A stretch of DNA of 64,000 nt from Pseudomonas sp. H9. GTDB taxonomy: Bacteria; Pseudomonadota; Gammaproteobacteria; Pseudomonadales; Pseudomonadaceae. The position numbers and the translations under genes are program-made. Position 1 is the stretch's first letter; every line of letters starts with the position of its first letter. The stretch is from assembly GCF_004353925.1 (NCBI RefSeq), contig NZ_SMOK01000010.1, forward strand, positions 124,001 to 188,000, written 5' to 3'. The notes beneath the pieces are model-generated. The model was not told the DNA's origin. It ran no database searches and saw only the letters and a program-made list of their open reading frames with translations. Shown piece by piece: positions 1 through 9,387 of the stretch.

Positions 1-835
1 GGTAATGTTCATGGCCAACTCGCTGTTAGTGGCGGTGCTTACCCTCAGGGCCAGCTGGCTGCTGGCGCCACACGGCAAATCGCTGAGCGTGGGGGCGGTG
101 CAACTGCGTTTCGTGCTGTTGGCCCATGGTCTGTTCTACCTGATCAAAGGCCTGACGGCGGTGGTGCCGGGCACGCTGATCGATCTGGCGGCGCTGCAAG
201 GTGAGATCATTCAGATTTCCCTGGTGGAAGGCACCATCGCGATCATGCTCATCGCCCTGTCGATGACCGGCACCGAGCGCCACCGCCGCGAGGCGCGCAT
301 CGCCCGGCTGGCCGCGCGCGACCCGTTGACGGCGCTGTACAACCGCCGCGCCCTGGAAGTGCGGGCGCCGAACTTGTTCAAAGACGTCTCCAGCGCCCGA
401 CCAGGGGCTTTGTTGCTGATCGACATCGACAATTTCAAAGGGGTCAACGACCTGCACGGCCACCTGGCCGGCGACCGCCTGCTGATCAGCTTGAGCGAAA
501 TGATTCGTGCGCAGTTGCCCGAAGGCGCCCTTGCGGCCCGGCTGGGCGGTGACGAGTTCATCATTCTGCTCAGCAACACTTCGCACGAACGCGCAGTCGC
601 CCTGGGCAGTGCCCTGCGTGAGCAGTTCCAGACCACCGCCGCCCACACCTTCGCCACCCCCGAAGCGGTGTCCTTGAGCATTGGCGCGACCTTGTTCGAC
701 CAACCACCGGCCAGCCTGGCAGCGTTGATCGAACAAGGCGATGCAGCGCTGTATGCCTCCAAACGGGGCGGACGCAACAACATCCGCCTGGTGGACCGCA
801 CCCTCAGCGGTACCCCGCCTCAGCACGCAGGATAG
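1..835 (+). CDS. Diguanylate cyclase (GGDEF), 5' end outside window
   Basis: Makes cyclic di-GMP from two GTP. The C-terminal half is a complete GGDEF domain with the signature GGDEF in ARLGGDEFIILL and the upstream DPLTALYNRRAL segment. The N-terminal part is hydrophobic and looks like the last membrane helices of an integral-membrane sensor. An ATG lies at base 5, but the frame is open to the window edge and membrane sensors of this kind usually have more helices, so the gene probably starts upstream. The four residues where an RxxD inhibitory site would sit, five residues before GGDEF, read PEGA, so product inhibition through that site is unlikely. It converges on the receptor gene with only 15 bases between the stops. 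Confidence 0.85.
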   Translation, partial: VMFMANSLLVAVLTLRASWLLAPHGKSLSVGAVQLRFVLLAHGLFYLIKGLTAVVPGTLIDLAALQGEIIQISLVEGTIAIMLIALSMTGTERHRREARIARLAARDPLTALYNRRALEVRAPNLFKDVSSARPGALLLIDIDNFKGVNDLHGHLAGDRLLISLSEMIRAQLPEGALAARLGGDEFIILLSNTSHERAVALGSALREQFQTTAAHTFATPEAVSLSIGATLFDQPPASLAALIEQGDAALYASKRGGRNNIRLVDRTLSGTPPQHAG

Positions 836-850
836 TGCTACGCCTTAGGT

Positions 851-3322
851 TCAGTAGGTGCCGCGCAGCGACAGGACCATGTTGCGTGGGTCACCATAGA
901 AGTTGGCGTACTCGGCGGTGCCAATCGTCGAGTAATACTTTTTATCCGCCAGGTTGTTGCCATTGAGGGCCACGCTCCAGTGCGGGTTCAAACGGTACTC
1001 GGCAAACGCGTTGTACACCGCGTAACCGGGCTGGGAAAAGTCAATGTCCCCCTCCGACACATAGCTGGCGCTCTGCGCCGTGACACCGGCACCGACCCGC
1101 AGGTTTTCAAAGGCACCCGGCAGGCGGTAGGTCAGGAAGGCCTTGCCCAGGTGCTTGGGCGTCAGGCTCAGGGTCGTGGTGGTGGTCGAGCCGGTGTTGC
1201 TCGCGACGTTATGGTTGTAGGTGTAGCCGAACGTCCCTTCCAGACGCTCGGTGATCTGCCCGCTGGCTTCGAACTCGACGCCTTTACTGGTGACCTTGCC
1301 ATCATCCAGCCAACAGCACGAAGCACCCTGCCCGGCCATTGATGGCGGATAGCGGGTGTCACGTACTGCCTCGCCTTCACGGCGGGTGTAATACAGCGCG
1401 GTGGTGGTGTTCAGGCGGCCGTCGAACAATTCACCCTTGATACCCAGCTCGTAGACGCGACCTTCGATCGGGTCCAGCGGCGAAGCGCCTGGATTCGGCC
1501 CCTTGAGGCTGCTGGCCTGGGATTTGTAGATCTCGGCAACGCTGGTGTAGGCGGTCCACTCGTCCGTCAGGCGGTAGGTCAGCGCCGCGAACGGGGTGAA
1601 CACGTTGTCGTCGCTGTACACCGTCGAGCTGGTGGACGTCTGCGCACCGCTGGCGTTGTAGCGGGTGTTATCGAAGCGATAGTAGTAATCGTTGTAGCGC
1701 CCGCCGAGGATCAGGTGCAGCGGATCGGCCAATTGCAGACGCACAGAACCATAGAAACCGTTCTGCCGGATATAGGTCGGCAAGGTGCCGTTATGGAACT
1801 CGTTGTCTTTGCGTGACGGGAAATCATCGGGGTCGAAGACAAAGATGTCGCCCGCCGAAACACGGCCGCCCGAAGCATAACTGACGATGTCCTGTTTGGA
1901 GTTCTGCCAGGTGTAACCCAGCACCGCATCGTGACGCCCGCCGAGCAGATCAAAGCCCCCCTTGAGCGAGAAGTCGACCGAGCGATCACGGTAGACCTCG
2001 TCCTGACGTGCCCAGACGGCGGTGGAACCGGTGCCAGTCAACGGGTCGATGGCGCCGTAGAAGTTGTAATAGTCACGGTCTTGCTGGTTCTTGGCGTAGA
2101 TGGCATCCAGGGTGGCGGTCCAGTCGTCGTTCAGACGCTCCTCGATCCGCGCATAGAAGTTGTCACCACGACGGTTCTTGAAGTCGTGGTTACCCGCCAG
2201 AAAGGTACTGCGCGGCAGGTCCAGATCATCACCGTTGCTGAAGCGCGGCAGGCCGTAGGCCTGGTCGGAGGAGTTGAGGCGGTCATGGGTGTAGCCGACT
2301 GTGAACGTGGTGCTGTCGGTCAGGTCGGCTTCCAGCACGCCGTGAAACAACTGTCGATCCGCATCGAACTTGTCGATGTACGAGTTGCGGTCCTGGTAGA
2401 CGATGACGCTACGGCCGCGCAGCCTGCCGTCGAAGCCCAACGGGCCGCTGACATCCAGCTCGGTTCGGTAATTGTCCCAACTGCCGACCGATTGGGTCAC
2501 CAGCAACTGATTGAATGCGGTCGGGCGCTTGCGCACCAGGTTGACGCTGCCGCCCGGCTCGCCGTTCCCCGAGTACAAGCCATCGGCACCACGCAGGATT
2601 TCAACGTGGTCGTAAATGGCCATGTCCAGGTCTTTCCAGGCGAAAGCACTGACGCCCACTGGCGCACCACCGTCGAGGCGGAAGTTGGTGATCTCGAAGC
2701 CACGCGCCAGGTAACGCGAGTTGGTCATACTGCCCTGATAGGCGGTGACCCCGGTGGTCTGGGTCAGCACGTCATTCATGGTGGTCAGGTGCTGGTCTTC
2801 CATGCGCTGGCGGGTAATGACGCTGACGCTTTGCGGGGTGTCTTTGATCGACTGTGGCAGCTTGCCGATCGACACCGCGCCGGCGGTGTACGAACCGGTT
2901 CCTTCGGTAGTCATACCCAACGACTGGCCGCTGACGCGGGTGGCATCCAGCTCCAGCATGCCCTCGGTCGTGCCGACGGCGATCAGCGTGTAGCGCCCAT
3001 CGCTTTCACGCAACGCCTGCAAGCCGGTACCGGCCAGCAATTGGCGCAATCCGCTGTCGGCATCGTAAGTGCCTTTGAGCCCTGCACTGCGCAGGCCGCG
3101 GGTCAGGTTGGCATCGAACGACAGCACAATCCCCGCTTCACCGGCAAAGCGGGTCAGCACCGTGCCCAGGTCACCTTGATCCAGTTGATAGGCGTGTTGA
3201 CCATCGCTCTGAGCCTGGGCGGTCAATACCGGCAGCAATACCGCCGAACAGATCAAGGCGCGACCAAGGTTATGCCGTAAGGGGGTTGACCAGCGTGCTG
3301 CAAACGAACGCGAACCGTGCAT
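851..3322 (-). CDS. TonB-dependent siderophore receptor with STN signalling domain
   Basis: Outer-membrane receptor for a ferric siderophore, about 823 residues. After the signal peptide (ends near LTAQAQ) comes an STN domain (YQLDQGDLGTVLTRFAG), the part that talks to a FecR anti-sigma factor in the periplasm. A plug (SVSVITRQRMEDQHL, then GGSVNLVRKRP) and a beta-barrel ending in LSLRGTY follow. The frame is open to 3487, but the ATG at 3322 starts a normal signal peptide and follows GAGAGCTC, so it is preferred. It lies downstream of fecR and fecI in the same orientation, the classic surface-signalling layout. It resembles the receptor at 42263-44776, especially at the C-terminus. The siderophore cannot be told from sequence alone; FpvA-like pyoverdine or hydroxamate uptake is plausible. 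Confidence 0.88.
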   Translation of the reverse strand: MHGSRSFAARWSTPLRHNLGRALICSAVLLPVLTAQAQSDGQHAYQLDQGDLGTVLTRFAGEAGIVLSFDANLTRGLRSAGLKGTYDADSGLRQLLAGTGLQALRESDGRYTLIAVGTTEGMLELDATRVSGQSLGMTTEGTGSYTAGAVSIGKLPQSIKDTPQSVSVITRQRMEDQHLTTMNDVLTQTTGVTAYQGSMTNSRYLARGFEITNFRLDGGAPVGVSAFAWKDLDMAIYDHVEILRGADGLYSGNGEPGGSVNLVRKRPTAFNQLLVTQSVGSWDNYRTELDVSGPLGFDGRLRGRSVIVYQDRNSYIDKFDADRQLFHGVLEADLTDSTTFTVGYTHDRLNSSDQAYGLPRFSNGDDLDLPRSTFLAGNHDFKNRRGDNFYARIEERLNDDWTATLDAIYAKNQQDRDYYNFYGAIDPLTGTGSTAVWARQDEVYRDRSVDFSLKGGFDLLGGRHDAVLGYTWQNSKQDIVSYASGGRVSAGDIFVFDPDDFPSRKDNEFHNGTLPTYIRQNGFYGSVRLQLADPLHLILGGRYNDYYYRFDNTRYNASGAQTSTSSTVYSDDNVFTPFAALTYRLTDEWTAYTSVAEIYKSQASSLKGPNPGASPLDPIEGRVYELGIKGELFDGRLNTTTALYYTRREGEAVRDTRYPPSMAGQGASCCWLDDGKVTSKGVEFEASGQITERLEGTFGYTYNHNVASNTGSTTTTTLSLTPKHLGKAFLTYRLPGAFENLRVGAGVTAQSASYVSEGDIDFSQPGYAVYNAFAEYRLNPHWSVALNGNNLADKKYYSTIGTAEYANFYGDPRNMVLSLRGTY

Positions 3323-3390
3323 GAAAAGAGCTCTCTCATTATTTCCAGGCCCGCAAATCAGGCCACTGCCATAGAGTCGAACGAGAGAGC

Positions 3391-3408
3391 CAATTAATAT
3401 CATTCGCA
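3391..3408 (-). promoter_or_regulatory. Possible Fur box upstream of receptor
   Basis: On the minus strand this reads TGCGAATGATATTAATTG, an AT-rich imperfect match to the Fur consensus about 70 bases before the receptor start. Position and gene type fit iron repression, but the match is only moderate. Confidence 0.3.
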
Positions 3409-3451
3409 GAAAAATATTTTGCCCGCCCTCAACAATTCCGCCCTTGCAGCG

Positions 3452-3522
3452 GTAGGAGCGGGCTTGCCCCGCGAAGCGATTTAGCATGCAAAACCCAATC
3501 GCGGGGCAAGCCCGCTCCCACT
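3452..3522. repeat. REP pair (inverted REP units)
   Basis: Two facing units, GTAGGAGCGGGCTTGCCCCG and CGGGGCAAGCCCGCTCCCAC, separated by about 25 bases between the receptor and fecR. This is the family found throughout the window; orientation relative to genes varies, which fits a dispersed REP/BIME element and not a gene-specific terminator. Confidence 0.9.
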
Positions 3523-3541
3523 GGTAGAAGCCGGAGCCGTG

Positions 3542-4498
3542 TCAGGCGGGGCTCACCGTGATCCAGAACCGCGTGCGCTGTTCAATCCGCACCGGCAGGC
3601 TGCTGGCCAAGGCACGCAGGATTTGCTCGAAGTTATCCAGCTCGAAGGTGCCACTGATCCGTAAGGCGGCTACCGCCGGGTCGCAGCGTAGCCAGCCACG
3701 GTTGTAGCGCCCCAGTTGCTCCAGAAACTCGCCAAGCGGCTGGTCGTTGGCAATCAGCAAACCTCGCGTCCAGGCGCTGGCGGCATAGTCCAGCGCGCGG
3801 GTTACACGGACACCGCGCTCATCGAACAGGCAACTCATCCCTTGCCCGACCTCCTCTGCCGCGCCCTGTGCAGGGCTGATGCGCACCTGCCGCTCCAGTG
3901 TCATCACACGGGTGGTTTCACCGGCATCGCGCACGGTAAATCGGCTGGCCGCCGTACTGATCAGACCGTGGCGCGTCTGCACGCTCAACTGTACGCCGGG
4001 CGCCGGGCTGACCATGATCTCGCCCTGACGCAAGGTGATCGCACAGTGCATGCCGTCGTAGCGCACATCCACGGCACTGTCGGTGTTGAGCAGCAATTGC
4101 GAGCCATCTGCAAGACTCACCGGCAGGCGCTCGCCAATGGCGCTGCGAAAATCCGCAAACCACGGCCCGTTAACCACCTGCTGATAACCGCCGACACTCA
4201 GGCTGCCCGCACCGATCAACAGGGTCAGGCCCTTGAGCACGCTGCGACGGTTGTGTGTTCGGGCTTGCCGGGCCTGCGCCAGGGTATGCGATGCCATAGG
4301 CCCCGGCAGTTGTCGCCACTGCTGCATCAACTGCTCGGCCCGCTCCCAGGCCCAGGCATGCAAGGGGGCGGCATGCAGCCAGCGTTGCCAGGCTTCACGC
4401 TCGGCGCTGGTAACGTCTTCGTCGTTCAGGCGGCTGTACCAGTGCGCCGCTTGCTCGATGGACGCCAGTTGTTCAGGGGAAAGGGACGCCACGCTCAC
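3542..4498 (-). CDS. fecR: FecR-family anti-sigma/sigma regulator
   Basis: Inner-membrane regulator (318 residues) that holds and then activates the FecI-type sigma factor encoded just upstream when the receptor binds its siderophore. The N-terminal cytoplasmic part carries the W-rich DUF4880 segment (AAHWYSRLNDEDVTSAERE, WLHAAPLHAWAWERA). One membrane helix follows HNRRSVLKG, then a periplasmic FecR domain (IGERLPVSLADGSQLLLNTDS) and a C-terminal STN-like segment (ISGTFELDNFEQILRAL). The twin arginine before the helix suggests Tat export, as in some other FecR proteins. Its start overlaps the sigma gene by four bases, so translation is probably coupled. A REP pair separates it from the receptor. 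Confidence 0.9.
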   Translation of the reverse strand: MSVASLSPEQLASIEQAAHWYSRLNDEDVTSAEREAWQRWLHAAPLHAWAWERAEQLMQQWRQLPGPMASHTLAQARQARTHNRRSVLKGLTLLIGAGSLSVGGYQQVVNGPWFADFRSAIGERLPVSLADGSQLLLNTDSAVDVRYDGMHCAITLRQGEIMVSPAPGVQLSVQTRHGLISTAASRFTVRDAGETTRVMTLERQVRISPAQGAAEEVGQGMSCLFDERGVRVTRALDYAASAWTRGLLIANDQPLGEFLEQLGRYNRGWLRCDPAVAALRISGTFELDNFEQILRALASSLPVRIEQRTRFWITVSPA

Positions 4499-5025
4499 TC
4501 ACCGTGCCGCAGCGAATACAGGATGCAATGCTGCATCGCTTTGCCGATGTAGCGGTTGACCGTGACCACCGAGATCCCGAGGGTCTGGGCTATCGCCTTG
4601 TAGGTCATACCGTCCAGTTGCGAGAGCAGGAACGCCTGGCGCACGTTGTCGCCGAGGCTGGCAAGCATCGCATCCAGTTCGCACAGCGTGTCGAGCAGGA
4701 CGATGCGCGCTTCGGCGGAGATGTCCACCGCTTCTGGCTGCTCGCTCAACACCTGCAACCAGGCGCGCTCCAGGCGGGCACGGCGGAAGTGATCGATCAT
4801 CAGGCGCCTGGCAATGGTCGCCAGGTAACCCCGCGGTTCGCGCACCGATTCCAGTTTTTGTGCAGCCTCATGGCTGCCGAGGATTCTGACGAATACGTCC
4901 TGCACCAGGTCCGCCGCCAGGTGGTGACAGGCCACGCGGCTTCTCAACCACCCTTTCAGCCAGCGGTGCTGCTCACTGTACAGGTCACCCACCTGGGCCT
5001 GCAGGGAAGGCTCGCGGCTCGACAT
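4495..5025 (-). CDS. fecI: FecI-type ECF sigma factor
   Basis: Directs RNA polymerase to the neighbouring receptor promoter. It is 176 residues with both sigma-70 regions. Region 2 is LAADLVQDVFVRILGS and RGYLATIARRLMIDHFRRARLE; region 4 is LSQLDGMTYKAIAQTLGISVVTVNRYIGKAM. The HLAADLVQDVFVRIL motif is typical of iron-starvation sigma factors. It overlaps fecR by four bases (ATGA), so the order is sigma, FecR, receptor. The start at 5025 has no strong Shine-Dalgarno sequence, but no better start is visible. The divergent gap of 177 bases to the alkylsulfatase holds both promoters; I could not pick a convincing Fur box there. Confidence 0.9.
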   Translation of the reverse strand: MSSREPSLQAQVGDLYSEQHRWLKGWLRSRVACHHLAADLVQDVFVRILGSHEAAQKLESVREPRGYLATIARRLMIDHFRRARLERAWLQVLSEQPEAVDISAEARIVLLDTLCELDAMLASLGDNVRQAFLLSQLDGMTYKAIAQTLGISVVTVNRYIGKAMQHCILYSLRHGE

Positions 5026-5202
5026 TACGGGGACTACTCTTGCAAATAGGAAGTATTAGCATTCTAGTGTCAGTGCTTCCCTGATAGCAATCAGCAGCAA
5101 TCGGGGAGAAATTCTCGACTCCTGAATAAGTCGTACTACCTTTACTTCAGCTAGCAGTCACCGCAGTCGGTAGAGCACCTTTAAAATCAATGGAGCTTGA
5201 CG

Positions 5203-7224
5203 ATGGAACTGACCCAGCAGTCTAAGGCGCAATACCCAGCCTGCAAAACAACATTGAAAGTTACCGCGGCTATGTGTTCATTGGCATTGTCCCTGAACTT
5301 GGCAACCGCAGCAGTGGCCGCCACAGAGCAGGCCAAGCCTGCGTCAGCAGCGACCAAGCAAGCCAACGACGCGTTGCTCAAGGAGCTGCCGTTCACCGAC
5401 AAGACCTCCTTCGAACTGGCTCACAAAGGCTTTATTGCCCCTCTGCCCAGTGAAGTCATCAAAGGCCCCTCGGGCAATGTGATCTGGGACCCGGCCAAGT
5501 ACAACTTCATCAAAGAAGGCGAGACGGCGCCGGACACCACCAACCCCAGCCTCTGGCGTCAGTCGCAACTGATCAACATCTCGGGCTTGTTTGAAGTCAC
5601 TGACGGCATTTACCAGGTTCGCAATTACGACCTGTCGAACATGACCATCGTCGAGGGCAAAGACGGCATCACCATCTTCGACCCGCTGATTTCCAGTGAA
5701 ACGGCCAAAGCCGCGTTGGACCTCTACTACCAACACCGGCCGAAAAAGCCAGTGGTGGCGGTGATCTATACCCACAGCCACGTTGACCACTACGGTGGTG
5801 TACGCGGTGTCGTCAACGAAGACGACGTCAAGGCCGGCAAGGTCAAGATTTATGCGCCACTGGGTTTCCTTGAACACGCAGTGGCCGAAAACGTCATGGC
5901 CGGCACCGCCATGAGCCGCCGAGCCAGCTACATGTACGGCAACCTGTTGCCGCCATCGCCGACCGGCCAGTTGGGCGCAGGCCTGGGCAGCACCACCTCT
6001 GCCGGCACCGTGACGCTGATTCCGCCGACCGACATTATCGAGAAGACCGGCGAAACCCGGGTTATCGACGGCCTGACTTATCAGTTCCTGTATGCGCCTG
6101 GCAGTGAAGCGCCCGCCGAGATGCTCTACTACATCAAGGAAAAAAAGGCCCTCAACACCGCCGAAGACTCGACCCACACCCTGCACAACACCTACTCGTT
6201 GCGCGGTGCCAAGATCCGCGAACCACTGCCATGGTCCAAGTACCTCAACGAAGCCCTGAAAATGTGGGGCGACGATGTCCAGGTGATGTACGCCATGCAC
6301 CACTGGCCGGTCTGGGGTAACAAAGAGGTGCGCGACCAGCTCTCCTCACAACGCGACATGTATCGCTACATCAACGATGAAACCCTGCGCCTGGCCAACA
6401 AGGGCTACACCATGGTGGAAATCGCCGAGCAGATCAAACTGCCGAAAGAGATCGCCACGCGCTTCTCCAACCGCGGCTATTACGGTTCGTTGAACCACAA
6501 CGTCAAGGCCACCTACGTGCTGCACCTGGGCTGGTTCATCGGCAACCCGGCCACCTTGAACGAGTTGCCACCCGTGGAAGGCGGCAAGCATTACGTCGAG
6601 ATGATGGGCGGCGAAGAGGCGGTGCTGAAGAAAGCCAAGGAGTATTACGACAAAGGCGAATTCCGCTGGGTCGCTGAAGTGGTCAACCACGTGGTGTTTG
6701 CCAACCCGGACAACCAGGCGGCGAAAAACCTGCAGGCCGATGCCCTGGAACAACTGGGCTATCAGGCCGAAAGCGGACCATGGCGCAACTTCTACCTCAC
6801 CGGCGCCAAGGAATTGCGTGAAGGCGTGAAGCAGTTGCCGACGCCAAATACCGCCAGCCCCGACACCGTGCGCGCCATGGACCTTGACCTGTTCTTCGAC
6901 TTCCTTGCCATGCGCCTGGAAGGCCCGAAAGCCGAAGGCAAGCGCATCGTCCTGAACTTCGACTTCACTGACCTGAAGAAAAAATACGCCCTGGAGATGG
7001 TCAACGGTGTGCTCAACCACACTGAAGACATGCAGGCCAAGGATGCCGATGCCACGGTGACGCTGACACGCGACACCCTGAACAAAATCGTACTGCAGGA
7101 AACCTCGCTCAAAGATGCACTGGACAAGGGGGATATCAAGATCGATGGCACACAGGGCAAGCTGGAGGAACTGGTGTCGTACCTGGATAACTTCGAGTTC
7201 TGGTTCAACATTGTGACGCCCTGA
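5203..7224 (+). CDS. Linear primary-alkylsulfatase (SdsA1-like), secreted
   Basis: Hydrolyses primary alkyl sulfates such as dodecyl sulfate to fatty alcohol and sulfate. About 673 residues, close to the SdsA1 family length. A signal peptide ends near AAVAATEQA. The metallo-beta-lactamase fold shows the zinc motif THSHVDHYGG about 190 residues in. It is followed by the alkylsulfatase dimerisation domain (HVVFANPDNQAAKNLQADALEQLGYQ) and a C-terminal SCP2-like domain (KKYALEMVNGVLNHTED). A TTG at 5197 is in frame, but the ATG at 5203 has GGAG seven bases upstream and is preferred. The downstream DUF3313 lipoprotein and FadL porin on the same strand suggest a hydrophobic-substrate uptake and degradation group. 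Confidence 0.9.
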   Translation: MELTQQSKAQYPACKTTLKVTAAMCSLALSLNLATAAVAATEQAKPASAATKQANDALLKELPFTDKTSFELAHKGFIAPLPSEVIKGPSGNVIWDPAKYNFIKEGETAPDTTNPSLWRQSQLINISGLFEVTDGIYQVRNYDLSNMTIVEGKDGITIFDPLISSETAKAALDLYYQHRPKKPVVAVIYTHSHVDHYGGVRGVVNEDDVKAGKVKIYAPLGFLEHAVAENVMAGTAMSRRASYMYGNLLPPSPTGQLGAGLGSTTSAGTVTLIPPTDIIEKTGETRVIDGLTYQFLYAPGSEAPAEMLYYIKEKKALNTAEDSTHTLHNTYSLRGAKIREPLPWSKYLNEALKMWGDDVQVMYAMHHWPVWGNKEVRDQLSSQRDMYRYINDETLRLANKGYTMVEIAEQIKLPKEIATRFSNRGYYGSLNHNVKATYVLHLGWFIGNPATLNELPPVEGGKHYVEMMGGEEAVLKKAKEYYDKGEFRWVAEVVNHVVFANPDNQAAKNLQADALEQLGYQAESGPWRNFYLTGAKELREGVKQLPTPNTASPDTVRAMDLDLFFDFLAMRLEGPKAEGKRIVLNFDFTDLKKKYALEMVNGVLNHTEDMQAKDADATVTLTRDTLNKIVLQETSLKDALDKGDIKIDGTQGKLEELVSYLDNFEFWFNIVTP

Positions 7225-7301
7225 GGCGTTGGCGCGGTTGGACGATCGACACGTTTTTCGCCTCACATGCACGTGACAACTGACGACACTGGAGAACACT
7301 T

Positions 7302-7976
7302 ATGCAGGTCAAATCGTTTGCTGCATCGCTTTGTGTGGTAGCCCTGGCGCTCTCGGGCTGTACCAGTAAATACGTCGAGCCCGAGCAGTACTCGGGCTTT
7401 CTGAAGGACTACAGCATCCTCAAGGAGGAGAAATCGCCTTCCGGAGCTCCGGTGATGCGCTGGATTGAACCGGGCATCGATGTCAGCAAATTCAAGAGCG
7501 TCTATCTGGTACCCAGTCAATTTCACCCTCAGCCACAACCAACTGAAAAAATTCCCGCAACCACCCTCAATGGCATCAGCCAGTATTACGACCAGGCGTT
7601 GAAAAATGCCTTTGCCAAAGAGCTGCCACTGGCCAACGGCCCAGGCCCGAACACCCTGGTGGTGCGCCCGGCCATCACTGCGGTGAGCGCGAAAACCAAA
7701 AGCCTTCGCCCCTACGAGGTGATCCCGATCGCCCTGGTGGCCGCCGGTGTCAGTGCAGCTACCGGTATTCGTGACCAAGACACCAGCCTGGCGACTGAAG
7801 CGGTATTCATCGACGGCACCAACAACAAGGTGGTGGCCGAGGTGGTCCGCAAAGGAGCCGGGACTGACCTTGAAAACTCGTCTCAGGTCATGCAGTCGAA
7901 AGACTTCCGGACCGTGCTCAATGTCTGGGCCTCTGACATGGTCAAACAGTTCCAGCTACTCAAGACAGCCAAGTAG
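7302..7976 (+). CDS. DUF3313 lipoprotein
   Basis: A 224-residue envelope lipoprotein. The signal peptide ends in the lipobox LALSGC, and after the cysteine comes TSKYVEPEQYSGFL, the characteristic N-terminus of DUF3313 proteins. The body (WIEPGIDVSKFKSVYLVP, then PYEVIPIALVAAGVSAATG) matches what I recall of that family. GGAG lies eight bases before the ATG. It is 77 bases downstream of the alkylsulfatase and 112 bases before the FadL-like porin. Function is unknown in general; the context suggests an envelope role linked to surfactant or fatty-compound handling, which is inference. Confidence 0.8.
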   Translation: MQVKSFAASLCVVALALSGCTSKYVEPEQYSGFLKDYSILKEEKSPSGAPVMRWIEPGIDVSKFKSVYLVPSQFHPQPQPTEKIPATTLNGISQYYDQALKNAFAKELPLANGPGPNTLVVRPAITAVSAKTKSLRPYEVIPIALVAAGVSAATGIRDQDTSLATEAVFIDGTNNKVVAEVVRKGAGTDLENSSQVMQSKDFRTVLNVWASDMVKQFQLLKTAK

Positions 7977-8088
7977 CGCCAGGTACCCACCGCTCAGCCT
8001 GCCCCCCCAGCAGTGGTGGTCAGGCTGACTTGGCTGATACATCCGGCAGCCTACCGTTGCTGCCTGAGCGGCACCCGGAGGAAGTGCA

Positions 8089-9384
8089 ATGTTTCGAAAG
8101 CCTACCGCTGTCCAGCATTACGCACTGCCCCTGGCGCTGAGCCTGGGGCTGTTTTCCAGCCCTACCTGGGCCGGCGGCATTCTGATTTACGAAGCGGGCC
8201 AGGAAGGCAATGGCCTGGCCAATGCTGGTGCGGCGGCACTGGCGACCGACCCCAGCGTCTTGATGAGCAACCCGGCAGGTATTACCGAGCTGCAAGGCAC
8301 CCAGATCAGTGCCAACGCGCAGGTCATCCTCGGTGACTTGCAATTCTCCCGCGACAGCCGCAACCAGTTCAGTGGCAACGAAGGCGGCAACGCGTTGCAA
8401 TACCTGCCCGGCGCCAGCCTGTTTGTCAGTCACCAGATCGACGAACGCTCAGCCGTGGGCTTCGGTATGTATGGCAATTTCGGCCTGGCCCTTGATTACG
8501 ATGACGATTGGGCCGGACGCTACTTCAATCAGGAATCAGCGATCATTGGCATGTCGTTGCAGCCGACCCTGGCTTACAAATTCACCGACGACCTGTCCAT
8601 CGGCATCGGCCCGCGCATCATGCTGGCCTACTACCGCAACGAGATGGCCATCAATAACAACCTGCTTGGAGTGCTTGATCGCCCCGACGGCCAACTCGAA
8701 TACAAAGACACCGATGTCGGCACCGGGGTCAACCTGGGCCTGCTGTACAAACTCAGCGAACGCACGCAAATCGGCGTTGCCTACACCAGCAAGGTCGACC
8801 TTGAATTCGAAGACAGCCCCGATGTGCGCAAGGTCGATAACCGTATCATCAACGCAGCCCTGAACCGTCTGGACGTCGACTCGCTGGAGCTGGACATGTC
8901 GGTGCCGCAAACGGTGCTGTTGAGCATCGCCCACGACCTCAATACGCAGTGGAAATTGCTTGGCAGCCTGGGCTGGCAGGACTGGAGCGAATTTGGCGAC
9001 GTCGGCGTAGAGGTAGACGCCGATGCACAAGACGTCAGCCGCACGGTCAACCGCCAATACAAGGACACCTGGCACGCCTCTGTAGGGGCGCAATACCAGG
9101 CCACCCCTCGCCTGCGCTGGAGCATGGGCCTGGGCTATGACAGCTCGGCGGTGGACGACAAAGACCGGACCGTCGACAACCCCATGGGTGAAGCCTGGCG
9201 CCTGGCTACTGGCGTGAACTACCAGGTCGACAAAGGCCTCGATGTCCATGCTGCCTACACCCTGGTGTGGCTGGGTGACATGGACGTCGAACAATCCAAA
9301 GCACGCTCAGGCAGCACGCTTTCAGGGACCTATCGTAACGCCGCGCTGCACGCCCTCGGGGCTGGCGCTACCTGGCGGTTCTGA
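8089..9384 (+). CDS. FadL/OmpP1/TodX-family outer-membrane transporter
   Basis: A 431-residue outer-membrane beta-barrel for hydrophobic compounds such as long-chain fatty acids. A signal peptide ends near SSPTWAGG. The family N-terminus follows: GLANAGAAALATDPSVLMSNPAGI, where the NPAG motif and small-residue hatch are diagnostic. The protein ends in phenylalanine (GAGATWRF), typical of barrel proteins. A strong Shine-Dalgarno (GGAGG) precedes the ATG. Lying after the alkylsulfatase and the DUF3313 lipoprotein, it could take up the fatty alcohol or acid made from alkyl sulfates; the substrate itself is not evident from the sequence. Confidence 0.88.
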   Translation: MFRKPTAVQHYALPLALSLGLFSSPTWAGGILIYEAGQEGNGLANAGAAALATDPSVLMSNPAGITELQGTQISANAQVILGDLQFSRDSRNQFSGNEGGNALQYLPGASLFVSHQIDERSAVGFGMYGNFGLALDYDDDWAGRYFNQESAIIGMSLQPTLAYKFTDDLSIGIGPRIMLAYYRNEMAINNNLLGVLDRPDGQLEYKDTDVGTGVNLGLLYKLSERTQIGVAYTSKVDLEFEDSPDVRKVDNRIINAALNRLDVDSLELDMSVPQTVLLSIAHDLNTQWKLLGSLGWQDWSEFGDVGVEVDADAQDVSRTVNRQYKDTWHASVGAQYQATPRLRWSMGLGYDSSAVDDKDRTVDNPMGEAWRLATGVNYQVDKGLDVHAAYTLVWLGDMDVEQSKARSGSTLSGTYRNAALHALGAGATWRF

Positions 9385-9387
9385 GGC

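Noticed and set aside
1931..3280. Plus-strand frame of 449 codons over the first receptor
   Set aside because: Shadow of the receptor; compositional bias only.
7994..8028. Possible terminator TCAGCCTG/CAGGCTGA after the DUF3313 gene
   Set aside because: Eight-base arms with a 19-base loop and no T tract; too weak to list as a terminator.
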